Assembly: GCA_051876355.1 (NCBI GenBank)
Contig: JBJEHU010000066.1
Location: forward strand, 1-64,000
DNA length: 64,000 nt
DNA from: Olsenella_L sp051876355
GTDB taxonomy: Bacteria; Actinomycetota; Coriobacteriia; Coriobacteriales; Atopobiaceae
Reading direction: 5' to 3'
The notes beneath the pieces were generated by a model that was not told where the DNA came from, ran no database searches, and saw only the letters and a program-made list of their open reading frames with translations. This document shows, in pieces, positions 26,793 through 35,427 of this stretch (the stretch's first letter is position 1; every line of letters begins with the position of its first letter). The translations under genes and the position numbers were made by a program.

Positions 26793-27566
26793 ATGAAGCA
26801 GTGCATCGTCGATGCATTCACAGAAGAGCTCTTCCGCGGCAACCCCGCTGCGGTCTGCCTTGTGGACGCCTGGCCCGAAGACTCCCTGATGCAGTCCATT
26901 GCACAGGAAAACGCTCTCTCAGAGACCGCATTCCTGCTGCCGCAGGAGGGATACTATGGCCTCAGGTGGTTCACGCCGAAAGGCGAGATCGACCTCTGCG
27001 GACACGCGACCCTCGCCTCTGCCTTCGTCGCCGATACGATTCTGCACGACAGCGCGAAGACGCTTGCCTTCGATACCCTGGGCGGCAGGCTCAAAGTCAC
27101 GCACCGGGACAGCCTCTATGCAATGGATTTCCCTGCCTTCGCGATGGAGCAGATTGCCGTCACGCCTGCCATGGCAGAGGCCTTCGGCGCCGTGCCAGAA
27201 GAGGCCTGGCTCGGCGAAGACCTGGTCTGCGTCTTTGCAGATGAGGACACCATCCGTGCCCTCGCGCCTGACCAGACGAAGCTTGCCATGCTTCCCGGAC
27301 TCATGCAGCATGCGACGACCCCAGGCAGAGACTTCGACTGCATCTCGAGGAGCTTCGGCCCCAAGATCGCGATACCGGAAGATCCCGTCTGCGGACGTGC
27401 CCATTGCCATATCGCGCCCCTCTGGGCAGGAAAGCTGGGCAAGGCCAAGATCTGCGCCTTCCAGGCATCGAAGCGCACAGGCATCCTCCAGTGCGAGGTG
27501 AGACCAGGGCATGTCGAGCTTGCAGGGCATGCCGTGCTCTTCAGCCAAGGCGAGCTTGCGCTCTAA
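26793..27566 (+). CDS. PhzF family isomerase/epimerase
   Basis: A 257-residue PhzF-fold protein. The catalytic Glu sits in ALSETAFLLP (Glu44), followed by the FTPKGEIDLCGHAT motif and the C-terminal EDPVCGRAHCH. Family members catalyse proton shifts such as trans-2,3-dihydro-3-hydroxyanthranilate isomerisation, but most bacterial copies are orphan and of unknown substrate. GGCAGGAGGA precedes the ATG, 16 bases after the AraC stop. It overlaps the convergent 482-residue gene by four bases. Confidence 0.85.
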   Translation: MKQCIVDAFTEELFRGNPAAVCLVDAWPEDSLMQSIAQENALSETAFLLPQEGYYGLRWFTPKGEIDLCGHATLASAFVADTILHDSAKTLAFDTLGGRLKVTHRDSLYAMDFPAFAMEQIAVTPAMAEAFGAVPEEAWLGEDLVCVFADEDTIRALAPDQTKLAMLPGLMQHATTPGRDFDCISRSFGPKIAIPEDPVCGRAHCHIAPLWAGKLGKAKICAFQASKRTGILQCEVRPGHVELAGHAVLFSQGELAL

Positions 27567-29011
27567 TCTGCATCCTTCTTCCTGTGGAAGACGATGAGGC
27601 GGTCCCAGACAAGCTCGGCATACGCGGGGCCTGTCCCGGTCTCTGGCTCCATATAGGCCCTGAAGGCACAGAAGAGCGGCTGTCCTGCATCTGCCCCATA
27701 GCATGCACCCTTCGGGTTTCCTGTGCCATACGGCACCTCGACCGTATGCCCGTCTGCCATAGTCCAGCCGGGGCGTGCCAGCTTGAACACATAGAAGTCG
27801 TCCGGGTCTGCGAGCTCAGCCGGCACATAGCCCTCGGCAGATCCTTCGAAGTCCCGGTCGTAGATGCTGGCGATGCCAGAAAGCCACGGCTTTGCATAGA
27901 GCACGACGTTGCTATAGGTGGCCTTGCCGCTCCTTGTATGGTTCACGCCGTAGACAACGCAGAAATCCTCGTCGCTCTCGAATGCGAAGTCTCCTGCCAT
28001 AAGGTAGGCTGCATCGGGATTGTCTCCCTGCGAGTTGCACCCTGCCAGGTAGCCTGTGAGCCCTTCCGTCACGGCAATGCGGCAGGAGAGCTCTTCCACG
28101 TCGTAGTCCTTCCCATACTGCCGCATGAGCGCAGCGCGGATGGAGGCGAGCCCTGCCTTGACGCCTGCAACCCGCCCCGCCTCATGCATGCCGGTGCCCC
28201 GCGTGAGGAGAGGGCCTGCCGGTGCCGGCAGATGGAATGCCTTCTTCGGCGTCAGGCGCAGGACGACGGTCTCGTCTGCGATAGCGGAAAGCCATTGGCC
28301 GAAGAGGTCGGGATCTTCTGGCTGCGAGGCCCTCCCCAAGACCGCAAACGTGTCCCCGCCCTCATCCAGCCCAAGCGAAAGCACCTTGGCCGGCAGGAGG
28401 TGGAGATTGAGCTCATGCTCGGCGATACCGAGACTCTGGAGCGCCACCGTCACGGCCTCGGCGCAGTGCACATCGCCCGTGAGGAGATAGGCATAGGGCG
28501 CAAGATCGGAACGCGTTCCCTCATGCCTGAGCGTGCGGATATTCGCAGGCCTCCCCAGAGAGGCAAAGGAGGGATGGTATGAGATGGCGCCGTCTCTTCC
28601 GTCTGCCGTGAGGAGGACATAGCTCACAAGCGAATGGTAGACGCATGCCGGCGGCGTGTTGCCGAGGATGAGGATGGCCTCGTCCTCGCGGAGCTTCCAG
28701 GACCAGCCGACGGGGCTGAAGTAGGGGTTGGCAGGATAGGTCGCCCCATCTTCTGCCGCGATGCCCAGCTCCTCGTCCGGAAGCCCCGAGCCACAAGGCG
28801 CCTTGGCCGCTTCCTGTCCCGGTGCCAGCGGCAGGAACACGGCCGTATAGACAGAGCCGGCATTGTTGCCGAAACAGGAGGAAAGCCTGCCTTCGCTTGC
28901 CAGCGCCAGGCAGTCGAGCACCTGCATGCTGCCCCGCTGGACAATGAAGCCAGACGCGGCAAGCGCCTCCTCGACCGTCTCGGGTTGCTCTGCGAGCTCT
29001 TCGATCCTCAT
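27563..29011 (-). CDS. Large protein of unknown function, 482 aa
   Basis: I do not recognise a family. The protein is soluble, without signal peptide or membrane spans. It has an N-terminal acidic helix (IEELAEQPETVEEALA) and a middle section rich in small residues. The C-terminal half has a Tyr/Phe-rich stretch with DFCVVYGVNHTRSG and SIYDRDFEGSAEGY. AAAGGA precedes the ATG. It stands alone on this strand and meets the phzF gene end to end. Codon use equals the neighbours. Confidence 0.6.
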   Translation of the reverse strand: MRIEELAEQPETVEEALAASGFIVQRGSMQVLDCLALASEGRLSSCFGNNAGSVYTAVFLPLAPGQEAAKAPCGSGLPDEELGIAAEDGATYPANPYFSPVGWSWKLREDEAILILGNTPPACVYHSLVSYVLLTADGRDGAISYHPSFASLGRPANIRTLRHEGTRSDLAPYAYLLTGDVHCAEAVTVALQSLGIAEHELNLHLLPAKVLSLGLDEGGDTFAVLGRASQPEDPDLFGQWLSAIADETVVLRLTPKKAFHLPAPAGPLLTRGTGMHEAGRVAGVKAGLASIRAALMRQYGKDYDVEELSCRIAVTEGLTGYLAGCNSQGDNPDAAYLMAGDFAFESDEDFCVVYGVNHTRSGKATYSNVVLYAKPWLSGIASIYDRDFEGSAEGYVPAELADPDDFYVFKLARPGWTMADGHTVEVPYGTGNPKGACYGADAGQPLFCAFRAYMEPETGTGPAYAELVWDRLIVFHRKKDAD

Positions 29012-29113
29012 GGCACAGTCCTTTCAGGATAGCAGCGGGCCAGACTCCGGCCCATTGTTTCCTGAAGTATCCCTGCTGCCTTCTGCCAGCGCATCATCCT
29101 GAAGTATGAGAAA

Positions 29114-29137
29114 GGTCCGGGACTTCTATCCCGGACC
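29114..29137 (-). terminator. Terminator of the epimerase operon
   Basis: GGTCCGGGA pairs with TCCCGGACC over 9 bp, loop of 6, followed on the minus strand by TTTCTC, 24 bases past the stop of the 509-residue gene. Confidence 0.8.
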
Positions 29138-29160
29138 CTCGTGCCTGCTCATTGGCTCTT

Positions 29161-30690
29161 CTAGATGTCGAGCTCGCTCACTTCCTTCGGATACTCGCGG
29201 AGCTCATCGGAATCGTGGAGCGGCGTCCAGACCTGCGCGAAGAACGGGTCGCGCTTGGCTCTCTCGCCGTAGTTCCAGCTTGTGCGCTCGCACACAGGGC
29301 ACCAGTGGCCGCCTTCGAGCACGAGGCGGGGCGATGCCTCGAACTCATGGTCGAAGGCGCAGCGGAAGCGGAGCTTTGTCGTCCAGTCACCCTTCTTCAT
29401 GTGTGTGGACAGAAGCTCGCCGCCACGGAACTTCGCAGCCTTCTGCATATCCTGAAGCGTGAGCTCGCTTTCCGGCTTCGACTCGTCGTAGCCGTGATCG
29501 ATAGCAACGACCGTATCCCAATCCGTGAAAGGCTCCATCTCGCTCACCTTGGCAGGCAGTGCCTCCCAGACCTTCTTCGAGCCCCAGTAGGCATCGATGC
29601 GGTCTTCCATGTTTGCGTTGATGAAGTGGCGCGTACCATGGTCTGTATCGAGGAGCTTGTCGAAGGTCGACTTTTTGATGATCTTGCCCATCAAGGCTTC
29701 GCCGCCCGGAAGCTTCGTAAGCATGCGCGCAAAGCCGACCGTGGCAGGACCCATGGCCTTCAGGTATTCGTCGTAGAAGTACTGCATCGAGTCCTGCTGG
29801 AAGTGGAGATATCCTTCAAGCCTGTCTGAGTCGAGGTAGTACTGCCCGTGGAAGTTCCTTGTCGCCGTATAGCGCGGGTCGATCACATGGTCGAGGCTCT
29901 TGAAGCCGAGCGCTCCATAGAGCTCGCGGTACATCTCGATCGTCGACGTACGGCAGGAGGGGCCGCCGCCGATGTTGTAGATGTGTCCCCAGAACGAGGA
30001 GGCAAGCGTGCCCTTTGCCTCATAGTCGGCGAGATGCGCCATCGCACGTCCGGAGTCTCTATCCGAGACATACTCGAGCACGTTGTAGAGGCAGTTGTGG
30101 AACTGGATGGCATCGCGGATGCGCACCATCGCAGGGCCCATGATGCCGGTCTGGCGAAGGCTTGCCCAGCGTGCAAGGCCACTCTCGATCACGAGACGCT
30201 CGGCGGCGACCTTCGATACGGCATAGTAGTCGAACATCGATGGCTTGATCGGGTCTCCGACACGTCCCCAATGGATCGGCGGCATGCGGTCCCCGGTCTC
30301 TGCGACCGTGCCGATGTAGACGAAGGCGCACGTCTCCTCTTCGCCGAGGTCGTAGATGGTCTCGATGAGGTTGCGGGTTCCGCCAAAGTTCACCTGCATG
30401 GCACGCTTCGGGTAGTAGTCTGCTGCAGGAGAGACGAAGGCAGCGATATGGATCACGAGGTCCGTGCCAGAAAGGCAGCGCTTCAAGGCTTCCCTGTCGC
30501 CGAGGTCGCCCCAGACGATCTCGAGGCCGTCTGTCCCTTCGAACGGCGCCATCTCCTTGCGGTTCTTCTCCGAGTCGCGCACGAGGACCACGAGGTCATA
30601 TGCCTTGCCGACATCCGGCAGCATCTGTTTCAGGGATTCCATGCCCATGCCGCCCGAAGCGCCGGTCATGAAGACACGCAGCCTGCCCAT
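29161..30690 (-). CDS. NAD(P)-dependent epimerase/dehydratase with Cys-containing C-terminal extension
   Basis: A 509-residue extended short-chain dehydrogenase. The Rossmann motif is TGASGGMGMES at residues ~9-19, HIAAF follows near 78, and the catalytic YYAVSK (YxxxK) is near 155-160. After about residue 330 the protein continues into an extension with a possible metal site, GGHWCPVCERTSWNYGERA. Typical epimerases end near 320-350 residues, so the extra ~150 residues are unusual. The substrate is unknown; the operator shared with the rhamnosidase operon hints at a sugar or glycoside. The start is two bases after the upstream gene. Confidence 0.82.
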   Translation of the reverse strand: MGRLRVFMTGASGGMGMESLKQMLPDVGKAYDLVVLVRDSEKNRKEMAPFEGTDGLEIVWGDLGDREALKRCLSGTDLVIHIAAFVSPAADYYPKRAMQVNFGGTRNLIETIYDLGEEETCAFVYIGTVAETGDRMPPIHWGRVGDPIKPSMFDYYAVSKVAAERLVIESGLARWASLRQTGIMGPAMVRIRDAIQFHNCLYNVLEYVSDRDSGRAMAHLADYEAKGTLASSFWGHIYNIGGGPSCRTSTIEMYRELYGALGFKSLDHVIDPRYTATRNFHGQYYLDSDRLEGYLHFQQDSMQYFYDEYLKAMGPATVGFARMLTKLPGGEALMGKIIKKSTFDKLLDTDHGTRHFINANMEDRIDAYWGSKKVWEALPAKVSEMEPFTDWDTVVAIDHGYDESKPESELTLQDMQKAAKFRGGELLSTHMKKGDWTTKLRFRCAFDHEFEASPRLVLEGGHWCPVCERTSWNYGERAKRDPFFAQVWTPLHDSDELREYPKEVSELDI

Positions 30691-30691
30691 G

Positions 30692-31702
30692 CTACTCCCC
30701 CTTCATCGAGATCGTCTTTGCCTTGCCTTCGGCCACTGCCATGGACAGCTTCACGGAGTCGCCGATAGCGGCGTCGATATCGTCGTCGGTGACGCCCAAG
30801 GGCACGGAGCCGAGATTGCGGTCGATGAAGAGGTCCGTGCACTGGATGTCGGCAAAGCGGACCATGTTGAGACCGCCATCGATGCCGCGCTTCTTCTGGT
30901 CGCGGCGCAGGTTCCAGCCGCCAATGGCATACATCCACTTCGGAATCGTCTTGATCGGCTTCGAGACGCCCATGTACTTCTCTGCAATCTGGAGCATCTC
31001 GTCCCAGTGCATGTTCCACCAGCCGATCGGGTAGCAGCGGCCGCCGTGGTTGCGCTCGATAGCGCCCGCAAGCGCCTGGCCGACCTGGCGCACCGTCACC
31101 ATAGCCGTGCCACCCTTTGTCCAGAGCACGTTCTTCCCCATCTTCGCGATGGACTCGACGAGGAAGACCCAGACGGGGCGCCTGCCAGGCTGCGTGCCGA
31201 AGATGTAGGGAAGCTCGAGCACCGCAACATCGAAGCTGTCATCCGCAAAGCTCATGGCAGCCTCTTCCTGCTCGATGCGGCTCCTGATGTAGGGGTGCCA
31301 CTTTGTGAGCTCCATGTCGGGGCGCGTCTTTGCGAGATAGGCGAAGTAGCTGCCGCAGATTGCGACATGCTTCACGCCGCACTCCTTCGCAAGCGGAAGG
31401 AGGCGCCTGATCGGGTCGATGTTGAACTTCTTGTACATGTCATAGATCGGAGCCGGACCCTCGACGCGCTCGTCGACGCCTGCTGCGAAGACGAAGGCAT
31501 CGCAGCCACGGAAGTGGTCCCTGAGCTCGTCGTCTGACATCTCGAGGTAGTTGCCGAACTCGATCTTCATCTCGGGAGGAAGCGGCGCCCCTTCCGGCAG
31601 CGGCGGCAACGCGAGCGTTGCCACCTCGTGGCCACGGGCTATGAGCTCGCGGGCCGCCTCGCTTCCCAGAAGTCCTGTGCCGCCGATCATGAACACCTTC
31701 AT
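30692..31702 (-). CDS. NAD(P)-dependent epimerase/dehydratase
   Basis: A 336-residue Rossmann protein (IGGTGLLGSEAA at residues ~5-16) with an atypical active site: ICGSYFAYL occupies the position where YxxxK is usually near, and no clear YxxxK is seen. It may therefore act as an NAD(P)-binding or isomerase-like partner of the 509-residue protein rather than a classical epimerase. GGGAGGATC before ATG 31702 fixes the start. It is the first gene of a two-gene operon. Confidence 0.78.
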   Translation of the reverse strand: MKVFMIGGTGLLGSEAARELIARGHEVATLALPPLPEGAPLPPEMKIEFGNYLEMSDDELRDHFRGCDAFVFAAGVDERVEGPAPIYDMYKKFNIDPIRRLLPLAKECGVKHVAICGSYFAYLAKTRPDMELTKWHPYIRSRIEQEEAAMSFADDSFDVAVLELPYIFGTQPGRRPVWVFLVESIAKMGKNVLWTKGGTAMVTVRQVGQALAGAIERNHGGRCYPIGWWNMHWDEMLQIAEKYMGVSKPIKTIPKWMYAIGGWNLRRDQKKRGIDGGLNMVRFADIQCTDLFIDRNLGSVPLGVTDDDIDAAIGDSVKLSMAVAEGKAKTISMKGE

Positions 31703-31766
31703 GGAGATCCTCCCGCCATCCATCCTGCTGTGCAATTGCAGGACACGATAGCGGGAGGAAATCCCT

Positions 31767-31803
31767 CTGTCTTATGTTTCTGTCTTCATTCTTTCGTATC
31801 TGT
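31767..31803 (-). promoter_or_regulatory. Three-site AraC-type operator of the epimerase operon
   Basis: On the minus strand ACAGATAC (starting at 31803), ACAGAAAC (31783) and ACAGAGGG (31770) have the same 20- and 13-bp offsets as the sites before the GPH transporter, and the last ends 65 bases before the start codon (66 there). An AAGATA precedes the first site in both. A common regulator is the simplest reading. Confidence 0.65.
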
Positions 31804-31888
31804 CATATCTTCATCGCAACAGGAAACTCTCCCCGCTGCCGGGAAAGAGACTTACCATAAGGCGGATCGCAGATACAGGAGGCAGCCC

Positions 31889-32248
31889 ATGGACATCAAG
31901 ATCAAGCGTCCGTATGTAGCAGCAGAGCCGGATGACGGGTACCGTATGCTTGTGGACAGGCTCTGGCCGCGCGGCATCAAGAAGGAGAACCTCGCAATGG
32001 ACGAGTGGGCGAAGTGCTTCGCCCCTTCGACCGAGGCCAGGAAGGCCTTCGGCCACAAGCCCGAGAACTTCGAGGCCTTCCGGCAGCAGTACCTCGCCGA
32101 GCTCGATGCCTCGGACGAGGCAAAGGCAGAGGCAGCAAAGCTCAAGGAGCTGGCACCTGAGACGATCACGCTCCTCGTCGGCGCGAAGGACCCGAATCTC
32201 AGCCAGGGTCCGATCTTGAAGGAGTGGCTCGAAGAGAAGCTCGCCTAG
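31889..32248 (+). CDS. DUF488 family protein (YeaO-like)
   Basis: A 119-residue protein with the family pattern: IKRPYVAAEPDDGYRMLVDR, LWPRGIKKE and WAKCFAPS near the N-terminus, and LLVGAKDPNLSQG near the end. The function of the family is not established. GGAGGCA precedes the ATG at 31889. It is divergent from the epimerase operon and convergent with the MerR gene, with which it abuts directly. Confidence 0.85.
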   Translation: MDIKIKRPYVAAEPDDGYRMLVDRLWPRGIKKENLAMDEWAKCFAPSTEARKAFGHKPENFEAFRQQYLAELDASDEAKAEAAKLKELAPETITLLVGAKDPNLSQGPILKEWLEEKLA

Positions 32249-33022
32249 CTAGAATGCAGATGCCTCGATAGCAGCCGCAAGGAAGGCAGCTGCCCCTTCG
32301 CCCGCACGCGTGTCGTAGTACTCAGTGAAGCGCGGATCTGCAACATACATCTGCCCCAGCCCCACATGCATCTCATGCGTGAGCGGATGGTCCTTGCCCC
32401 AGTGCGCCTGGACCCAGGCCGCATGGTCGCGCACGAGCTGCTTTGCCTCGGGCCCCGATACGCTGCCTCTCTTCATGGCAGATTTCAGCTCCTCGATGAT
32501 CCGCTCTTCGAGAGCACCGAGGTCCTGCCACTCCCCTTCCGTCATGTTCCTGACGGCGTCGTTTGCAGCATCGACCGCCTCATTGCCGTACTTCTCTCTC
32601 GCCTCGGCCCCATAGAGCTTCTCGTTCTTCTCTATTGCAGCCTCCTTGAGGCCACGGAACCGCTCTTCTGACTTCATCTTCTTTCCTTTCCTCACCGCTC
32701 CGAGCGTCCGCTCGGCGCATTCCCGTGCCCGACGCAGCACCTCCTCCCGCTCTTCGAGGAGCGCTATCTGCTCTTCGAGCGCCTTCTCCTCGTCGAACTC
32801 CGGTGACGCGAGCGCCCGCTTGATTTCTCCCAGCGGCATGCCGCAGGCCCGCCAGAGCAGGATCTGCTGCAGGCGCCGTTCGTCTTCCTCCGTGTAGACG
32901 CGGTAGCCGTTTTCCCCGCACTTTGGCACGAGCAGTCCCTTTTCGTCCCAGAGCCGAAGCGTCCTTGCGCTCACGCCGGCAAGCGCGCCCATCTCCTGGA
33001 TTGTCCGTCCCCGCTCTCCCAT
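32249..33022 (-). CDS. MerR-family regulator with TipAS-like effector domain
   Basis: A 257-residue protein. The MerR winged helix is IQEMGALAGVSARTLRLWDE, then a coiled coil (residues ~75-110) and a C-terminal TipAS-type antibiotic/ligand-binding domain (NDAVRNMTEGEW, LVRDHAAWVQAHW, LGQMYVADPRF). TipA proteins bind thiopeptides and other multidrug ligands and bend the promoter. Its own promoter has the characteristic 19-bp spacer, so autoregulation is expected. A divergent flavoprotein gene may also be a target. Confidence 0.9.
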   Translation of the reverse strand: MGERGRTIQEMGALAGVSARTLRLWDEKGLLVPKCGENGYRVYTEEDERRLQQILLWRACGMPLGEIKRALASPEFDEEKALEEQIALLEEREEVLRRARECAERTLGAVRKGKKMKSEERFRGLKEAAIEKNEKLYGAEAREKYGNEAVDAANDAVRNMTEGEWQDLGALEERIIEELKSAMKRGSVSGPEAKQLVRDHAAWVQAHWGKDHPLTHEMHVGLGQMYVADPRFTEYYDTRAGEGAAAFLAAAIEASAF

Positions 33023-33052
33023 AGGGCCTCCTCCCGCTTCCTGACACCAAGC

Positions 33053-33083
33053 ATGCTAGACCCTGACGCTGCGTGAGGGTCAA
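33053..33083 (-). promoter_or_regulatory. MerR-type autoregulated promoter (19-bp spacer)
   Basis: On the minus strand TTGACC (33078-33083) and TAGCAT (33053-33058) are separated by 19 bp instead of 17. The spacer holds a near-perfect inverted repeat, ACCCTGACGC-t-GCGTGAGGGT, with one mismatched pair. This is the established architecture of promoters activated by MerR proteins through DNA twisting. Confidence 0.85.
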
Positions 33084-33113
33084 GGGCCTCTTTCCCCTTT
33101 TTCCGGATCTGGC

Positions 33114-33156
33114 TTGACTTGCCTTTTTTATTGTACACAATTGTATTGTACGCAAT
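33114..33156 (+). promoter_or_regulatory. Promoter/operator of the flavoprotein gene
   Basis: TTGACT at 33114-33119 is a good -35, but the -10 (ACAATT at 33137-33142) is weak. Two 12-base sites ATTGTACACAAT (33130-33141) and ATTGTACGCAAT (33145-33156) lie 15 bp apart over the -10 and initiation region. Each has ATTG/CAAT arms, so a dimeric repressor is likely. The regulator is not identified. Confidence 0.55.
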
Positions 33157-33180
33157 GAATCAAGCGATTCGGAGGCTCTC

Positions 33181-34536
33181 ATGTACGATTTCGACGTAGC
33201 GTTCATCGGTTCAGGTCACGCGGCATGGCACGCAGCGCTCATGCTCAGGAAGGCAGGAAAGCGCGTTGCCTTCGTCGAGGAGGATACCGTCGCCGGCACC
33301 TGCACGAACTGGGGCTGCAATGCAAAGATCCTGCTCGACACCCCCTTCGACTACGTGGACGGCCTCGAACGCTTCCGCGGCATGGGCATAGACGAAGTGC
33401 CTTCCGTCAGCTGGGAAGAGCTCATGGCATACAAGAAGAAGGTCGTGAACCCGATGCACACGGTGCTCGAGGGCATGTTCAAGCAGGCTGGCATGCCGGT
33501 CTACCATGCCCACGGCACGCTCGTCGATGCCCACACGATCGAGGCCGGATCTGAGCGCATCACGGCAGAGACGATCGTCCTCGGCACGGGCGAGCATCCA
33601 AGAAAGCTTGCCATCCCCGGCGCAGAATACATCCACGACAGCCGCGACTTCCTCGACCTCGACCGTTTCCCCTCCCGCATCGCCTTCATCGGCGCCGGCA
33701 TCATCTCGATGGAGTTCGCTTCGATCGCCGCAAAGCTCGGTGCAGAGACGGCTGTCATCCAGCACGACCAGCGCATCCTCGGCATGTATCCCAAGAAGTA
33801 CGTGGACCGCGTCGTTTCCAAGATGCAGACGGAGGGCGTCACATTCCTCCTCGACCATGATGTGCAGGAAGTGAAGAAGGCAGGAGACGCCTTTGAGCTT
33901 GTCTTCGCCGACGGCACGACGCTTTTGACCGACTACGTCCTCGGCGCCACGGGCCGCGAGGCGAATGTGGAGGGTCTCGGACTCGAAGCTCTCGGCATTG
34001 CCTTCTCCACGCGCGGCATCGAGGTCGATGACCACATGAGGACAGCCGTGCCGAACATCTACGCCTCGGGCGACTGCGTTGCAAAGCGCATCCCGAAGCT
34101 CACGCCGACCGCCACGTTCGAATCGAACTACATCGCCACCCAGATTCTCGGCCTCTCCGATGCACCCATCTCCTATCCCGCCATCCCGAACCTCGTCTTC
34201 ACGCTTCCCCGCATCTCCCAGGTCGGCGTCACGCTCACGGAGGCAGAGGCACGCCCCGAGCTCTGGCGCACCGAGACCGTCGAATACGGCAAGCGTCTCC
34301 TCTTCGAGGCGAAGAACGAGGCAGACGCCGAGTTCACATTCATCTTCTCGAAGGAGACAGGCCTCCTTGCAGGTGCTGCGTTCTACGGCGAGGATGCCGG
34401 CGTCTGGGCAGACCTCGCGGCGCTCGTGATTGCCCAGAAGATGAGTGGCCTTGCGCTCTCCCAGCTCATCTTCACGTTCCCGACCGAATCCCAGGGTATG
34501 CTCTCCCTCCTGATTCCGCTCCTGCCCCTGAAATAG
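33181..34536 (+). CDS. Pyridine nucleotide-disulfide oxidoreductase (class I, CxxxxC)
   Basis: A 451-residue FAD/NAD(P) flavoenzyme. FAD binds at IGSGHAAWHAA (residues 10-20). The redox disulfide is in AGTCTNWGCNAK (Cys41/Cys46). The NAD(P) Rossmann is IGAGIISMEFAS and the second FAD motif is IYASGDC. The C-terminal dimerisation domain lacks the usual HxxxxE His/Glu pair of lipoamide dehydrogenase (FTFPTESQG is seen instead), so a mercuric-, glutathione- or CoA-disulfide-reductase-like role is as likely. TTCGGAGG precedes the ATG. It is monocistronic, ending in a terminator. Confidence 0.88.
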   Translation: MYDFDVAFIGSGHAAWHAALMLRKAGKRVAFVEEDTVAGTCTNWGCNAKILLDTPFDYVDGLERFRGMGIDEVPSVSWEELMAYKKKVVNPMHTVLEGMFKQAGMPVYHAHGTLVDAHTIEAGSERITAETIVLGTGEHPRKLAIPGAEYIHDSRDFLDLDRFPSRIAFIGAGIISMEFASIAAKLGAETAVIQHDQRILGMYPKKYVDRVVSKMQTEGVTFLLDHDVQEVKKAGDAFELVFADGTTLLTDYVLGATGREANVEGLGLEALGIAFSTRGIEVDDHMRTAVPNIYASGDCVAKRIPKLTPTATFESNYIATQILGLSDAPISYPAIPNLVFTLPRISQVGVTLTEAEARPELWRTETVEYGKRLLFEAKNEADAEFTFIFSKETGLLAGAAFYGEDAGVWADLAALVIAQKMSGLALSQLIFTFPTESQGMLSLLIPLLPLK

Positions 34537-34560
34537 GACAATCTGTATAAGCTCCTCCTG

Positions 34561-34592
34561 CGGCCTGGCACATCCTCTGCCAGGCCGTTTTC
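34561..34592 (+). terminator. Terminator of the flavoprotein gene
   Basis: CGGCCTGGCA (34561-34570) pairs with TGCCAGGCCG (34578-34587), loop of 7, followed by TTTTC. Confidence 0.88.
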
Positions 34593-34745
34593 ATGCCAGA
34601 AGGACGCATTCCGTCAAATTGGCACCATTTTTCTATCATTTTTTTCCTACTATTCCGCTAGGTGTTGCTATAACCACGGAATTTGGGGAATGCACCCCGT
34701 ACGCTGAGTCCCAGAACAGCAAACAGAACCGCCAGGAGGCACCCC

Positions 34746-35396
34746 ATGAAAGAGACAGCAGGACGCACGTTCTCCATCGCAGACGAGAATCCGGCAGCCC
34801 AGGGCTGCACGATCTCCAAGGCCATAGAGGACTCGAACGGCAATACGATCTCCTACTTCAGCCTCGGCGCAGATACCGATATCTCGGCTGAGCTCTACAC
34901 CTATCCGAAGCTCCACTATGTCCTTCAGGGCACGCTCGAAGAGACGGGCGCTGCTCCCGCCACGGTGAAGGCAGGCGAGGCCTACCTCACGCCGGTCGTT
35001 GTGCCGTCCGGCCAGCATGCGACCGAGGACACGGTCTATCTCGAGATCGCCCTTGCGAAGGATTCCGCAACGAATCTTCCCGCCGAGACGGGCACTGCCT
35101 TCAAGCTGGCAGATGCCGTGCCGTATGCCGAGGGCCGCATCGTGAACCGCGACCTTGCCCACAATGCACACCTCAAGCTCGTCGAGATGGCATTCGATGC
35201 CGGCACCGGCCTCTCCGAGCACGCCGCTCCGGGAGATGCGCTCCTGCTTGCCCTCGACGGCGAGGCGACCGTCATCTACGAAGGCAAGGAGCACGCCTTC
35301 CCGGCAGGCTCTGCCTTCAAGTTCGATGCCGGCGGCAGGCATGCGATCCGTGCCGACAAGCGCTTCAAGATGGCGCTCCTCATCTCCCTCGTCTGA
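34746..35396 (+). CDS. Cupin-domain protein (two cupin folds)
   Basis: A 216-residue protein with two cupin-like halves: the first around YTYPKLHYVLQGTLEE (residues ~55-75), the second around EHAAPGDALLLALDGEATVIYEGKE. Metal-binding His residues are sparse in the first half. Such proteins may bind small ligands or act as regulators or isomerases. GGAGGCA precedes ATG 34746; upstream readings lack a site. It lies 31 bases before the DUF438 gene and is probably co-transcribed with it. The leader is very T-rich. Confidence 0.78.
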   Translation: MKETAGRTFSIADENPAAQGCTISKAIEDSNGNTISYFSLGADTDISAELYTYPKLHYVLQGTLEETGAAPATVKAGEAYLTPVVVPSGQHATEDTVYLEIALAKDSATNLPAETGTAFKLADAVPYAEGRIVNRDLAHNAHLKLVEMAFDAGTGLSEHAAPGDALLLALDGEATVIYEGKEHAFPAGSAFKFDAGGRHAIRADKRFKMALLISLV

Positions 35397-35427
35397 TAGA
35401 AACACGCTGCCAGAAAGGATGCAGATC

